Virus record (IMG/VR): IMGVR_UViG_3300042563_002106
Span: 1 to 27,299 of that record
Origin: a virus
Direction: 5' to 3' (one strand)
Length of the DNA stretch: 27,299 nt
A program made the position numbers and the translations under genes. This document shows positions 1-9,479 of this stretch, one piece after another. The notes under the pieces were generated by a model. That model was given only the letters and a program-made list of their open reading frames with translations. It made no database searches and was not told the DNA's origin. Positions within the stretch are counted from its first letter, which is position 1, and every line of letters starts with the position of its first letter.

Positions 1-936
1 AGAAGAAACGCTTTAAGAATTGATAATAATAATAACTCAAACTTTACAGGTTCAGTTAATATATCAGGTTCATTAACATTGAATGGAACATCATTTAGTT
101 CAGCAACATCAGGTACATCAGGTACAGGTGGTTCATCAGGAACGAGTGGATTAACAGATAAGACAGGTTTAATCACCACAGGGTCAGCGTTTAGTGACCA
201 AACAATAGAAGGAACATTAAGAATAAGTGGTAGTGAAAATCAACCATTTCAAATACAATCAGGGCCTGACACAGCACAAATTAATATATTAAATTCAGGA
301 CCGGCGTTTTATAGAAACTCAAGTACATACAATACAGTAATAGGAAACGTAAAAGGTCTTGAGGTAGGATTTACAGGTTCTAATAATATGTTATTTACAG
401 GTTTCTTTTTAGGATTTTCATCAGGTTCAAACAATACAGTTGTGTCAGGTAATGGTAGTGCAAACTTCCGTTCAGGTTCACAAAATACAATTATAGGTAA
501 TGTTGGTAATTTAGAATTAGGTAATAATAATACATATATAGGAACAGGTGGAAGTAATGTATTTGAAGACGACACTATAAGAATTGGAAGAACAGGTTAT
601 GAATTATTATTAAAGTCAGGTTCAAACGCTTTACAGATTAATAGTGACACACAAATAACAGGTTCATTAAGAGTTAGTGGTGATGTAATGTTTGCGTCAG
701 GTTCAAATAAAACAATGGGAACGGTAGCGTTAGATGGTGCAAACCCTGGCGTTGCAACAGTCTCTAATACTTTAGTTACCGCAAATAGTATTATATTTTT
801 AACCAAACAAACTAACAATCATCCTAATGCAGGACCTGTTGTTGTAAGTTCAAAAGGTAGTGGAACATTTACAATAACATCAAATCATAACAGTGACAAT
901 GATGTTGTTGCTTATCAAATCATAAACCCTGCATAA
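1..936 (+). CDS. Tail fibre-like protein, 5' end missing
   Basis: The reading frame is open from base 1, so the gene starts before the window; a TTG at 79 is an internal codon rather than the start. The 311 visible residues are low-complexity Ser/Thr/Gly/Asn. Residues about 111-190 repeat an N-T-x-I-G/G-S-x-N-T pattern (NTVIGN, NNTVVSGN, QNTIIGN, NNTYIGTG). This resembles the head repeats of YadA-like trimeric adhesins that also occur in phage fibres. Residues about 240-311 form a compact beta-rich end (GTVALDG, TANSIIFLT, GTFTITS, VVAYQIINPA), a C-terminal domain I recognise from phage fibre and appendage proteins. The stop overlaps the next start (TAATG), so it is co-transcribed with the tail genes. 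A host-contacting fibre is inferred; the receptor cannot be told. Confidence 0.6.
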   Translation, partial: RRNALRIDNNNNSNFTGSVNISGSLTLNGTSFSSATSGTSGTGGSSGTSGLTDKTGLITTGSAFSDQTIEGTLRISGSENQPFQIQSGPDTAQINILNSGPAFYRNSSTYNTVIGNVKGLEVGFTGSNNMLFTGFFLGFSSGSNNTVVSGNGSANFRSGSQNTIIGNVGNLELGNNNTYIGTGGSNVFEDDTIRIGRTGYELLLKSGSNALQINSDTQITGSLRVSGDVMFASGSNKTMGTVALDGANPGVATVSNTLVTANSIIFLTKQTNNHPNAGPVVVSSKGSGTFTITSNHNSDNDVVAYQIINPA

Positions 937-1580
937 TGGATATAGAAACTATAACAACCATAATGGATGATGTGTTGAAAGGAGTATTGGACCTTAAAGA
1001 GTATCCATATTCCGCAAAACAACGATTTGGAACTGGCAATAAAGTTGCAACAGGTTCACTTCGTGCGTCTATTATGGTAGTCCCTACATCAAGTAAGGGT
1101 GTTATTAGTTTCCAAATCTTCGCTAATGATTATTTTCAATGGGTACAATCAGGTAGAGCAGCAGGAAAAAAGGGTGTTCCTATTGACGCAATATTAGAAT
1201 GGATGAACGCAAGGGGAATATTTGCAACAGATAATACTAATGTAAAATATAAATCACTACAGTCTCAAGTTTCTACAGCGTATATTATCAATAGGTCAAG
1301 AATAAAGAAAGGTAAGAAAGCACTACCAATGAAAGTATTATTAGATTGGATAAAAGAAAAGAATGTTAGATTTAATATTGACTTACAACGAGGTATGGCG
1401 TTTGCTATACAAAAGAATATAAAAGAGTTTGGTATTTTACCAGCAAATATAGAAGATAAATTTTATGATAAATTAGAATCAAGTCCAGTTTTTATTGATG
1501 CGTTAGAACAATATACGTTCCAACAATTTGAGAATATGGTAGATAATATTTTTATCAGCACTAAAAAAGAAACAATATGA
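936..1580 (+). CDS. Probable head-tail/tail completion protein, HK97 gp10-like
   Basis: This 214-residue protein has the layout of the HK97-gp10-like/neck protein family as seen in Bacteroidota phages: an N-terminal helix, a beta strand, then YFQWVQSGRAAGKKGVP at residues 66-82 followed by an ILEWMNARGI helix. A later segment (MAFAIQKNIKEFGILPA) fits the typical end of these proteins. Such proteins sit at the top of the tail or in the neck and help join tail to head. The start codon overlaps the preceding stop and the end overlaps the next gene by 4 bases, so it is translationally coupled with the tail genes. The family call comes from motif layout only. It could instead be a tail-tip subunit. 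Confidence 0.5.
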   Translation: MDIETITTIMDDVLKGVLDLKEYPYSAKQRFGTGNKVATGSLRASIMVVPTSSKGVISFQIFANDYFQWVQSGRAAGKKGVPIDAILEWMNARGIFATDNTNVKYKSLQSQVSTAYIINRSRIKKGKKALPMKVLLDWIKEKNVRFNIDLQRGMAFAIQKNIKEFGILPANIEDKFYDKLESSPVFIDALEQYTFQQFENMVDNIFISTKKETI

Positions 1581-3193
1581 GTTTTGGTTACCCATCAATA
1601 AATGGACAGAATAACATAACACAACAACGTCGTGCAGTTGATATGATTTATCAACGTGGTGCAACATACGATGTAACATTAACAGGTTCAACGTATGTGG
1701 ACAGTATGGAGTTAGTAGTGGATATGTACAATAAAGATGTGAAGGTAGGTCAAATGTCTATCGTTCCTTATAACGTTTCATTATCAGGTGGAACATATTA
1801 CTATCAATTTGGTATAAGACCATATGATTATATGTCTAACTATATTGAAAGTGAACACTACACAAAATATCCTACGTTTGGCGTAAGTAACTTTACTAAT
1901 TATGTAAATATTAATAGACCTTATAAAAATATTACTAAAGCCAATTACAAATATGGTTATAGGTATTATTCAGGTAATACTTTAGTGACAGAATTTTCAG
2001 GTAATACACCAACAAATAATTATGAACACACATTTAATATATCACCTGCTTGTAATTTAACAAGTCCTCAATTTGCAATTACAGGAACAACACAACCAAC
2101 AGGTCAATATTTTGATTATGTGGGTGGACAATTACAAATGGATGAACATTTATTCCTACCAAACTACGACCAGGAAATGGGTGTAGCGATGCAAGTGGGT
2201 GGTGTTACAGGTAGTATGACATTAACAACTGATTATGAAAGGAACTATTCACCTGCATCACAATTTATATTTGATTATCCACGTACACCATATCAATCAG
2301 AAAAATCAAGGTTCTTAACTGATGCACCACGCATACAATACGTTACAGAAAATGATAGTTATTCGTTATATTATCTTATGGGACAAACGGGTGATAGAAA
2401 AGTGATTGAGGCTAATTATATATTGTATAGATTTTTTAATGAAAATAATGGATTGATGGATGTAAGTTATTCTTCAATTGTGACGAGTGGTTCAACATCT
2501 GGTGTATTTCGTGCGCCAACAGGATATACTGACACATTAGATGTGTGGGCGTTACCTTGTGGACCTTTTGAAATGGATGTTTTGTTGGGCGGTGGTACAC
2601 CAGTAGATTGGTCAGCAATAGCATATTATACAGTTCAAATTTGTGGCGGCTATCCAACAGACAACGCTTTAAGAGTAAGTGCAGGACCTGTATATCCTGT
2701 TAGCGAAACATTTTATTTTTATTTAAAAGACAATTGCTTACCACAAGACACACGTGTAGTATGGTTAAACAATAGAGGTGGATATGACTACTACACATTT
2801 ACTGCCTACAGACAAGACACTAAAAAAATATCAAGACAAACATACGACAACAGACAATATCAAACCAATCCTAATAGTCCTGATAGGTCAATAGGTAGAA
2901 CGATTAAAACTTTCGCAACAGATGTAGAACAAGAAATAGTTTTAGAAAGTGACTTTTTAACTTTACCTGTTGGTAATTGGATTGAACAATTATTTTATTC
3001 ACCACAAGTGTATATTTTAAAAGGTGATTATGTTTCACAAGTAGGTCCTGAAAATATTATATATAAGGATTTAACACCAACACAAGTATTATCAACTGAG
3101 GTAGAAACAATTACTAAGAAGCACCAAAAATTAAATAAATATAAAATCACGATGAAGGTAGCTAATAACTTTTTTGTGAATAAAGGATTCTAA
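1577..3193 (+). CDS. Phage tail/virion structural protein
   Basis: This 538-residue protein is rich in Tyr, Thr, Gly and Asn with predicted beta structure throughout and no signal peptide or membrane segment. The C-terminal half (CLPQDTRVVWLNNRGGYDYYTF, then an arginine-rich stretch, then DFLTLPVGNWIEQLFYSP) matches a pattern I associate with large tail or baseplate-like proteins of Bacteroidota phages. It overlaps the preceding gene by 4 bases and is 3 bases from the next, larger tail gene, so the two products are likely assembled together at the tail tip. No enzymatic motif was recognised. The exact role (distal tail, hub or fibre-anchoring) is unknown. Confidence 0.55.
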   Translation: MSFGYPSINGQNNITQQRRAVDMIYQRGATYDVTLTGSTYVDSMELVVDMYNKDVKVGQMSIVPYNVSLSGGTYYYQFGIRPYDYMSNYIESEHYTKYPTFGVSNFTNYVNINRPYKNITKANYKYGYRYYSGNTLVTEFSGNTPTNNYEHTFNISPACNLTSPQFAITGTTQPTGQYFDYVGGQLQMDEHLFLPNYDQEMGVAMQVGGVTGSMTLTTDYERNYSPASQFIFDYPRTPYQSEKSRFLTDAPRIQYVTENDSYSLYYLMGQTGDRKVIEANYILYRFFNENNGLMDVSYSSIVTSGSTSGVFRAPTGYTDTLDVWALPCGPFEMDVLLGGGTPVDWSAIAYYTVQICGGYPTDNALRVSAGPVYPVSETFYFYLKDNCLPQDTRVVWLNNRGGYDYYTFTAYRQDTKKISRQTYDNRQYQTNPNSPDRSIGRTIKTFATDVEQEIVLESDFLTLPVGNWIEQLFYSPQVYILKGDYVSQVGPENIIYKDLTPTQVLSTEVETITKKHQKLNKYKITMKVANNFFVNKGF

Positions 3194-3196
3194 CAT

Positions 3197-6100
3197 ATGT
3201 CCCAACAACAAACTTTACTAAGGGTAGAAACTAATATCGCATCAGCGACAATAACAGGTGCAACTGAATTTGAATATTTGGATTTGTATGATGAAGTTCC
3301 AATTAAGATAAATAAATCTTTTGCGGAACTTCAGGATATTGCAACAAGAAATTCTGACTATTCAGTAAATCTATTATTACCTGGTTCTAAAAAGAATAAT
3401 AGGTTTTTTGAAAGTTTTTATGACGTGGATATTGATAGTTTTAACTTTAACGCAAACTTTAGAGTAGAGTGTAGGATTATATTAGACAGTAAAACCCTTT
3501 TTAAGGGGTATTTGAGACTTAATAAAGTAAATGTGATGAACAGTAAGGTAGAATATGATGTGACCTTATATTCAAGTGTAGCTGATTTATACGGTAAGAT
3601 AGGAAACAACCTATTAAAAGACCTTGATTTTAACGACCCTCAATATACATTCAATCATATATTCACTTTAACAGGTGTTACAAACGACCTTGCAGATAGT
3701 AATTTCTTTCAGAATAATGTAAAACCTATAACTTATTTCTATCCAATTGTACATAATGGTTACAATTATGTAGATGTAAGTGGTACAACATTACCTGATT
3801 TTAGTGGTGCAACAGTTTCAAGACGTACAAGATTATATACACCAACAACCCCTATTAGTGGATGGACAACTTTAACAGGCGCAACTTCTGCTGGTGCGGA
3901 AGAATATTATATTAACTCACCATCACAAGGATTATATGACAACCAATTAAAACCTGCGTTAAATATATACAGTTTAATTCAATTGATGTTTAAAGAAAAT
4001 GGATATACAATCACATCTGATTTTTTTAACACGCCTTGGATGAAGACATTATATATGTATGGTTATTTTAGTTCTGAAGCAACTAAATTTGGATTTAAGA
4101 TTAACAATATAGAAAATCTACCATTAGAAGGTGTTGAATTAATTTATAGTGGTAGTACATCACCAGGTTCACAATTAAATATTATTGTATGTAAAAAAGG
4201 AACAGGTGTACCTTCTTATTGTTTAGACGATGTAAATTATGGTTTTGCAAATATGTTCCCTTATTCTGAATTTGGTACAATACCAATAGGAACAAGTGGT
4301 GTAACAATAACTGCAGTAGAAGGATTTGATTTTGGATTTGAAGTAGACGGTGTACCTGTAGCAGACATTAGTACATTAAGATATGCACCAGCAGCAGTAG
4401 GTTCATCTGTTGCGTTTTTTGATGGTGACCCTGTTAATTTTAGTTTAGTTATAGATGAAAATATAAAACAGATTGATTTACTTAGTTCAATAGCTAAGAA
4501 ATTTAATTTAGTATTTACACCTAATCCTGAAAATCCTCGTGATATTATTATTGAACCGTTTGATTTTTATGTTGGAACAGGTGATGTGTGGGATTGGACT
4601 GATAAAATATCTTATGATGCAGGATTTACGGTTGAACCTGCACTAAACTATTTGGAAAGTGAATTGATATTAAGTGATTTAGAAGATAATGATGAAGGTA
4701 ATAGAGAATTTAAAATTAAGAATAATAGAATATATGGTATTAATAGGATACCAAATCCAACTGACTTTAAATCGGAAACAAAAAGAATTGATACAATATT
4801 CTCACCTCAGATTGTAAGACAATGGGATAATGAAGCAGTAATAGGTCTTCCTTTAGGAATAAATTATTCTGCGTCAAGTCAACAATCATCTTATGATAAT
4901 CAAGTAAGATGGGTTTATGGTGGTGTTAAAACCAAACCTAAATTATTCTTTTGGTTAATGGGTTTAAATCCTTTTATTGATAGTGTAAATGAAGTATTTG
5001 ATACTGGTGTTTATAATACATATACAGTTAAAATACAAAACTCTACAGGTGGTACAGCAAGTAATTTTGACCGCATACCATCAGTTTCACATACGATGCC
5101 GATGGGTCTTGCAGACGAATATAAAAGTGGAAGGGGATTTAATAATGATAGCTTATCTATCTTATTCAACTCAGAAGAAACCTTAGATTATTCTGTACAA
5201 TTCTATAACACATATACAGAAAATGATGCGTACAACACATTCTACAAAAATAGAATAACCAATATATATAATCAAAATACAAGATTTGTTTCAGGTAAAT
5301 TTAATTTAAGTTTTGCAGACATATCTAATTTGAAACCAAACGATGTAATTAGACTTAAAAATCAATACTTTATTGTAAATAAGATTAGTGAGTTTAATTA
5401 TGTAAATAACGAATTGACTAATGTTGAATTACTTCAGTTTAATGTTAATCCACAAAACTATCCTGACAGATATTTTCAGTACAGCTATTGTCAAGACCCA
5501 TCAACTTGTTTTGTATTTAAAACAGATTTTACAAATCCAAATTTAAGACAGACAAACTTTATTTGGTCTTTATATTATGACAATCAGGTTGGTAGTTTAA
5601 CAGGTTCAACAACTGGATACACATCGTCATTTAGAGTATTAGATTTAGAAGGTGCTATTGAGGAGTTTTATATTCCTTATACGATGAAAGAAATTACTGA
5701 ATCAGAATATAACTCATCAAGTTGTTACCCGAGTTGTACTGACCCTGTCTTACAATATATATACGAAAATCCAAATGGATTAATTTATAGTTTAGCTGGT
5801 TTTTGGAACAATAGTGGTTACACAAAAACAGGTATTAATGTGTGGGAAAATTGTGCTTCATTTTATAGTGATTCATCAACATACGGAATATTGACTGGCA
5901 ATACTGCAACATATGGTCCTCCAGGTTATTCTTTTAATGAGATTAGACACTTTAACCGTGGTAATACAGGTACAACATCAAATATTAGGGAAATACAACA
6001 GGGAAGAAATGGTGCTTTATTTGTTGGTGGTCAATTTGATATTTATAACGGAACGGCATTAGGTAGTGGTAAAAATAACTTCGTAAAATTATATAACAAC

Positions 6101-8743
6101 TCAGTTTTAAATACAGGATTTACTCATACAAGTGTTAACCAAACTAATTCAATTGAAATAGACCCTATTGATGATAAGTTATATTGGGGTGGGTTTGTTG
6201 GTTATTTAAAATTTAATACAGATGGTTCAACCGACACATCCTTTAATGGTGGTGTAAATGGAGCTAATGGAGTAGTATATGATGTTGAAATATTAGAAGA
6301 TGGAACAAAAGAAACTTTAATTGGTGGTCAGTTTACAACATATAATGGAACGAGTAGAGTTGGTATAGCAAGAATTACAACAGGAGGTACATTAAACACT
6401 TCATTTGTAAGTTATTTTGTAACAGGTGCAACATCCACAACTGTAAGGGATATTGATGTTTTTAATAGTGGAACTTATGTAAATAAAATAGTTCTTGTTG
6501 GTCCTTTTTCAGAATATTCAGGTCAATCAAGAAATGGAATTGTTGTATTAAATCCAGATGGTACATTATTTACAACATTTAATCCAGGTACAGGTTTTAG
6601 TGGTGATACACAACAAGTTTATACATTTAATGATGGAACGATGTTAGTTTCAGCTGGTGCTTTAACTTCATATAATGGAACTTCAGTTACTGGTATGGTT
6701 AAATTAAATATTGATGGTAGTTTAAATACTGGATTTACATTTGATATACCTTCATACTTAACATCAAATAATGATTATTTAAATTCATTTGATTTACAAT
6801 CTGATGGTAAAATAATTGCGTCTTATGTCAATAATACGAATGATAATACATACGTTATTAGATTAAATACAGATGGTTCATTTGATAATACTTTTAATTT
6901 AGGTTATGGTAGTAATCTTGTAAGTCCACAAAATATGGCAGAAAATATATATATTGCTGCTGATGACACAATTTATTTTGGTGGTAGCTTTAGATTTTAT
7001 ACAGTAGGAACTACAACAAAAGAAGCGTGGTCTATTGTTAAATTAGATAGGGATGGTAATTTTATAGATTGTCCTCAACCAATATTTCCAGCAACTCCAA
7101 CGCCTACTCCAACTGTAACAAGTACACCAACTCCTACTCCTACTGTAACAAATACTCCTACGCCTACTCCTACTGCAACTCCTGCACCTGTAGGACAATG
7201 TTATTGCTTTCCAATTGTAGTGACAGGAACAACAATACCAGGACCTGAAGGTGGAACAATTGCAACACTTCAATATAATGATTGTTATGGTACATTAACT
7301 GCACGTGCTTTCACAACAGGACCAGGAACATATTATCAATGTATCCAAGTTATAAGTAGTGTAGTTCAATATGATCCAGTTGGAACAACGGGTATAGACC
7401 AATCTTATTTAACATTAACATATCAAACAGGAAACTGTAATACAGGATATGTTTGTACAGGATATGACCCTGCAACAACTCCTACGCCTACTCCTACTGC
7501 AACTCCTACACCTACAGGTCTTCCACCGACAGACACTCCAACCCCTACTCCGACTGCAACTCCAACTGTTACTCCAACGCCTACTGCTACACCTGAACCA
7601 TTTACTGCTTGTATGAGTGATTATAGTGATGAAAGTGCGTGTAATTGTGATGGTTTAAGTTATGGTACTTGGACATTTAATGGTAGTGGAAGTAATATTT
7701 GTAACTCTACAACAATTACTTCATCAGGTATTTTAAGTGAAATTGAAAATAATGGATTTTTCTGGATAGCCAGTGGTGGTCAAGTAAGATATTATCAAAA
7801 GAATGGTACTGGAAGTTCAGCAACAGCACAAGCTGCTTGTTTTAGTTGTCCTACTCCAACTCCTACTCCAACTGTTACTGTTACTCCAACTCCTACTCCA
7901 ACTCCGTTCCCAACTATTAATGTACAATATCACGGAACAACACAACCATCAGGATTTTTAGCTTGTGATGGAGGTACAACAATAACAGTAACATTAAATG
8001 CTGCAACATTCTGTGCTACTACAACATATACAAGTGGTTTCTTTACATCATTAGGAACAAATACTTTTTGGTTGTCTTCAGGTGGTAATTACGTTCAGAT
8101 ATTCCATTTTAGCGGTGATAATACTGCAACAAGAAGTGGTACTTGTCAGGCTTGTAATACCATACCACCAACTGACACACCAACCCCTACTCCTACCGCA
8201 ACCCTTACTCCTACTGCTACACCAACTGTTACGCCAACAGCAACCCCAATACCTTCCCAAATAACTGCTTTCACAGGAACAACTGCAAATCAAGCGTGTT
8301 CCCGTTTTGTTGACCCATTATATGAACCAACAATATTATATTATTCAGGTTCATTAGGTATTGGTACTATATTATATAGAAATAATAATTATACAAACCC
8401 TGTTATACCTACAGTATATTGTTTAGTGGATAGTTCAACAATTTATGTGGTTGGTACACCTTCACCTCAAGACGGTGAAATTACAGGTATTGTAGCTTGT
8501 CCTACACCTACTCCTGTACCTACTTCAACTCCTGTACCTTCAACATATGATGTGTACGAAAGATGTGATTTAACAGCAATATATTATGTAGATTATAATG
8601 CAGGTAATTTGAGTTTTGTGACAATAAACAGTGAGTGTTGTTCAAGAATAGTGTCAAATGTTGATAGTGCGTATATCGCAGCAAACTATCCTTCAGCAAT
8701 ATACTTTTCAACATTTACAAACGTAACTTGTCCTTGTGAATAA
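3197..8743 (+). CDS. Giant modular tail protein: tail domain, Delta-60 propeller, Thr-Pro linkers, Cys-rich modules
   Basis: At 1848 residues this is the largest gene in the window. Residues 1 to about 760 form a tail/baseplate-like region; near the N-terminus it reads DEVPIKINKSFAELQDIATR followed by a LPGSKKNNRFF motif, a signature I associate with Bacteroidota phage tail proteins. Residues about 950-1290 contain five or six blades of Delta-60 type, with recurrent GGQF-x-YNGT and DGS-LNT-F motifs about 55 residues apart (for example NTDGSTDTSF, NPDGTLFTTF, NIDGSLNTGF, NTDGSFDNTF), so a beta-propeller is expected. After about 1297 come five Thr-Pro-rich linkers alternating with compact modules bounded by cysteines (about 1333-1427, 1470-1551, 1575-1656, 1688-1767, 1785-1848). 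Modules 2 and 3 share an FWIASGG/FWLSSGG motif. The C-terminal modules look like exposed receptor-binding or carbohydrate-binding heads on a flexible stalk; that role is inferred. Confidence 0.7.
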   Translation: MSQQQTLLRVETNIASATITGATEFEYLDLYDEVPIKINKSFAELQDIATRNSDYSVNLLLPGSKKNNRFFESFYDVDIDSFNFNANFRVECRIILDSKTLFKGYLRLNKVNVMNSKVEYDVTLYSSVADLYGKIGNNLLKDLDFNDPQYTFNHIFTLTGVTNDLADSNFFQNNVKPITYFYPIVHNGYNYVDVSGTTLPDFSGATVSRRTRLYTPTTPISGWTTLTGATSAGAEEYYINSPSQGLYDNQLKPALNIYSLIQLMFKENGYTITSDFFNTPWMKTLYMYGYFSSEATKFGFKINNIENLPLEGVELIYSGSTSPGSQLNIIVCKKGTGVPSYCLDDVNYGFANMFPYSEFGTIPIGTSGVTITAVEGFDFGFEVDGVPVADISTLRYAPAAVGSSVAFFDGDPVNFSLVIDENIKQIDLLSSIAKKFNLVFTPNPENPRDIIIEPFDFYVGTGDVWDWTDKISYDAGFTVEPALNYLESELILSDLEDNDEGNREFKIKNNRIYGINRIPNPTDFKSETKRIDTIFSPQIVRQWDNEAVIGLPLGINYSASSQQSSYDNQVRWVYGGVKTKPKLFFWLMGLNPFIDSVNEVFDTGVYNTYTVKIQNSTGGTASNFDRIPSVSHTMPMGLADEYKSGRGFNNDSLSILFNSEETLDYSVQFYNTYTENDAYNTFYKNRITNIYNQNTRFVSGKFNLSFADISNLKPNDVIRLKNQYFIVNKISEFNYVNNELTNVELLQFNVNPQNYPDRYFQYSYCQDPSTCFVFKTDFTNPNLRQTNFIWSLYYDNQVGSLTGSTTGYTSSFRVLDLEGAIEEFYIPYTMKEITESEYNSSSCYPSCTDPVLQYIYENPNGLIYSLAGFWNNSGYTKTGINVWENCASFYSDSSTYGILTGNTATYGPPGYSFNEIRHFNRGNTGTTSNIREIQQGRNGALFVGGQFDIYNGTALGSGKNNFVKLYNNSVLNTGFTHTSVNQTNSIEIDPIDDKLYWGGFVGYLKFNTDGSTDTSFNGGVNGANGVVYDVEILEDGTKETLIGGQFTTYNGTSRVGIARITTGGTLNTSFVSYFVTGATSTTVRDIDVFNSGTYVNKIVLVGPFSEYSGQSRNGIVVLNPDGTLFTTFNPGTGFSGDTQQVYTFNDGTMLVSAGALTSYNGTSVTGMVKLNIDGSLNTGFTFDIPSYLTSNNDYLNSFDLQSDGKIIASYVNNTNDNTYVIRLNTDGSFDNTFNLGYGSNLVSPQNMAENIYIAADDTIYFGGSFRFYTVGTTTKEAWSIVKLDRDGNFIDCPQPIFPATPTPTPTVTSTPTPTPTVTNTPTPTPTATPAPVGQCYCFPIVVTGTTIPGPEGGTIATLQYNDCYGTLTARAFTTGPGTYYQCIQVISSVVQYDPVGTTGIDQSYLTLTYQTGNCNTGYVCTGYDPATTPTPTPTATPTPTGLPPTDTPTPTPTATPTVTPTPTATPEPFTACMSDYSDESACNCDGLSYGTWTFNGSGSNICNSTTITSSGILSEIENNGFFWIASGGQVRYYQKNGTGSSATAQAACFSCPTPTPTPTVTVTPTPTPTPFPTINVQYHGTTQPSGFLACDGGTTITVTLNAATFCATTTYTSGFFTSLGTNTFWLSSGGNYVQIFHFSGDNTATRSGTCQACNTIPPTDTPTPTPTATLTPTATPTVTPTATPIPSQITAFTGTTANQACSRFVDPLYEPTILYYSGSLGIGTILYRNNNYTNPVIPTVYCLVDSSTIYVVGTPSPQDGEITGIVACPTPTPVPTSTPVPSTYDVYERCDLTAIYYVDYNAGNLSFVTINSECCSRIVSNVDSAYIAANYPSAIYFSTFTNVTCPCE
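7092..8545 (+). repeat. Thr-Pro coding repeats separating Cys-rich modules
   Basis: Five blocks of tandem ACTCCT/CCTACT/CCAACT-type codons encode TPTPTPT-like linkers at about 7092-7190, 7480-7600, 7850-7916, 8166-8256 and 8500-8545. They are near-identical at DNA level and lie between compact cysteine-containing modules of the giant tail protein. Such DNA could recombine and swap or duplicate modules; that is an inference from the arrangement. Confidence 0.8.
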
Positions 8744-8784
8744 TAATTTGAACGAACGATAAAGAAAATTTTATATTTAATAAT

Positions 8785-9282
8785 ATGGGTAGAAAATACA
8801 TAACAAATCAACAGGACATAAACTTCATTTATCCAAATAATGTGATAAATCAGTATGATGTTGAAATAGTACACGATATTAATGACAATTGTGTAACAGG
8901 AACGGTAACTAACTTTAGTGCGGTAACATATACAACAACAGGAATGACTTTATCTTTTACCTATAATTGGAATTTGAATGGTGCAGAAAGGTTTTATGAA
9001 CCTTTAGAAAGTTATACGATGGTATTGTCTTTACACGGGATGAACACACCAACTAATGCGTATGGTACACCACAAGGGTATTATAACCCGTGGCGATTGT
9101 TATACCACGTAACGGGAACAACCGCAACAACCATACAAACAGCAACGGTAACAACAGGAGTATTAACTCCTGCAATGTTTGGTATGTCAACATTTCCAGC
9201 ATCAGCAACAAGTTATGAATTTGAAATAAGAATGATAAGTAGAAATTGTATTTTACCTATCTGTCAAACATTAACATTTTAG
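8785..9282 (+). CDS. Small virion-associated protein of unknown function
   Basis: The 165-residue product is beta-rich, with a Thr-rich centre (VTGTTATTIQTATVTTGV) and no signal peptide or membrane helix. It was not recognised as a named family. It lies 41 bases after the giant tail gene and 2 bases before the next small gene, inside the tail module, so a tail-tip or appendage role is likely. The upstream gap contains TTTG at 8747-8750 and TATATTTA at 8772-8779, 21 bases apart, which could be a weak promoter. The ATG at 8785 is preceded only by AT-rich sequence, as elsewhere in this genome. Confidence 0.6.
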   Translation: MGRKYITNQQDINFIYPNNVINQYDVEIVHDINDNCVTGTVTNFSAVTYTTTGMTLSFTYNWNLNGAERFYEPLESYTMVLSLHGMNTPTNAYGTPQGYYNPWRLLYHVTGTTATTIQTATVTTGVLTPAMFGMSTFPASATSYEFEIRMISRNCILPICQTLTF

Positions 9283-9284
9283 AT

Positions 9285-9479
9285 ATGATAGTAAAGATAA
9301 ATGGTATAGAAACAGAAATTAACGATTCATTATTTAGTTATGGTGAAATGATTAAGAAAAGAGACGAAATAAACTACATTGGTATAGATTTTTCATCAAT
9401 CAATTACTTGAAAGGTGATAAGAATATATTGAAGATTTGTTTTAAAGAAACAAAAAAAGAACTTTTAGAAAATGGCTAA
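9285..9479 (+). CDS. Small protein before the tape measure gene, possible tail chaperone
   Basis: The gene encodes 64 residues starting MIVKINGIETEINDSLFSYG and ending KETKKELLENG. ATG at 9285 was chosen over an upstream in-frame TTG at 9246 because the latter would lie inside the preceding gene, while 9285 is just after its stop. The product is charged, with an N-terminal beta hairpin-like stretch. Its stop overlaps the start of the tape measure gene by 8 bases (ATGGCTAA). In siphoviruses the gene directly before the tape measure gene often encodes a tail assembly chaperone; that role is positional inference. No slippery sequence for a frameshifted longer form was identified. Confidence 0.6.
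   Translation: MIVKINGIETEINDSLFSYGEMIKKRDEINYIGIDFSSINYLKGDKNILKICFKETKKELLENG

Noticed and set aside
7043-8293. Minus-strand frames rich in Arg, Ser, Cys
   Set aside because: They are antisense images of the Thr-Pro codon repeats in the giant tail gene.
9285-9479. Programmed frameshift producing an extended tail chaperone
   Set aside because: The gene ends in an A-rich stretch, but no clear XXXYYYZ site with a continuing frame was found; the next frame is the tape measure gene itself.
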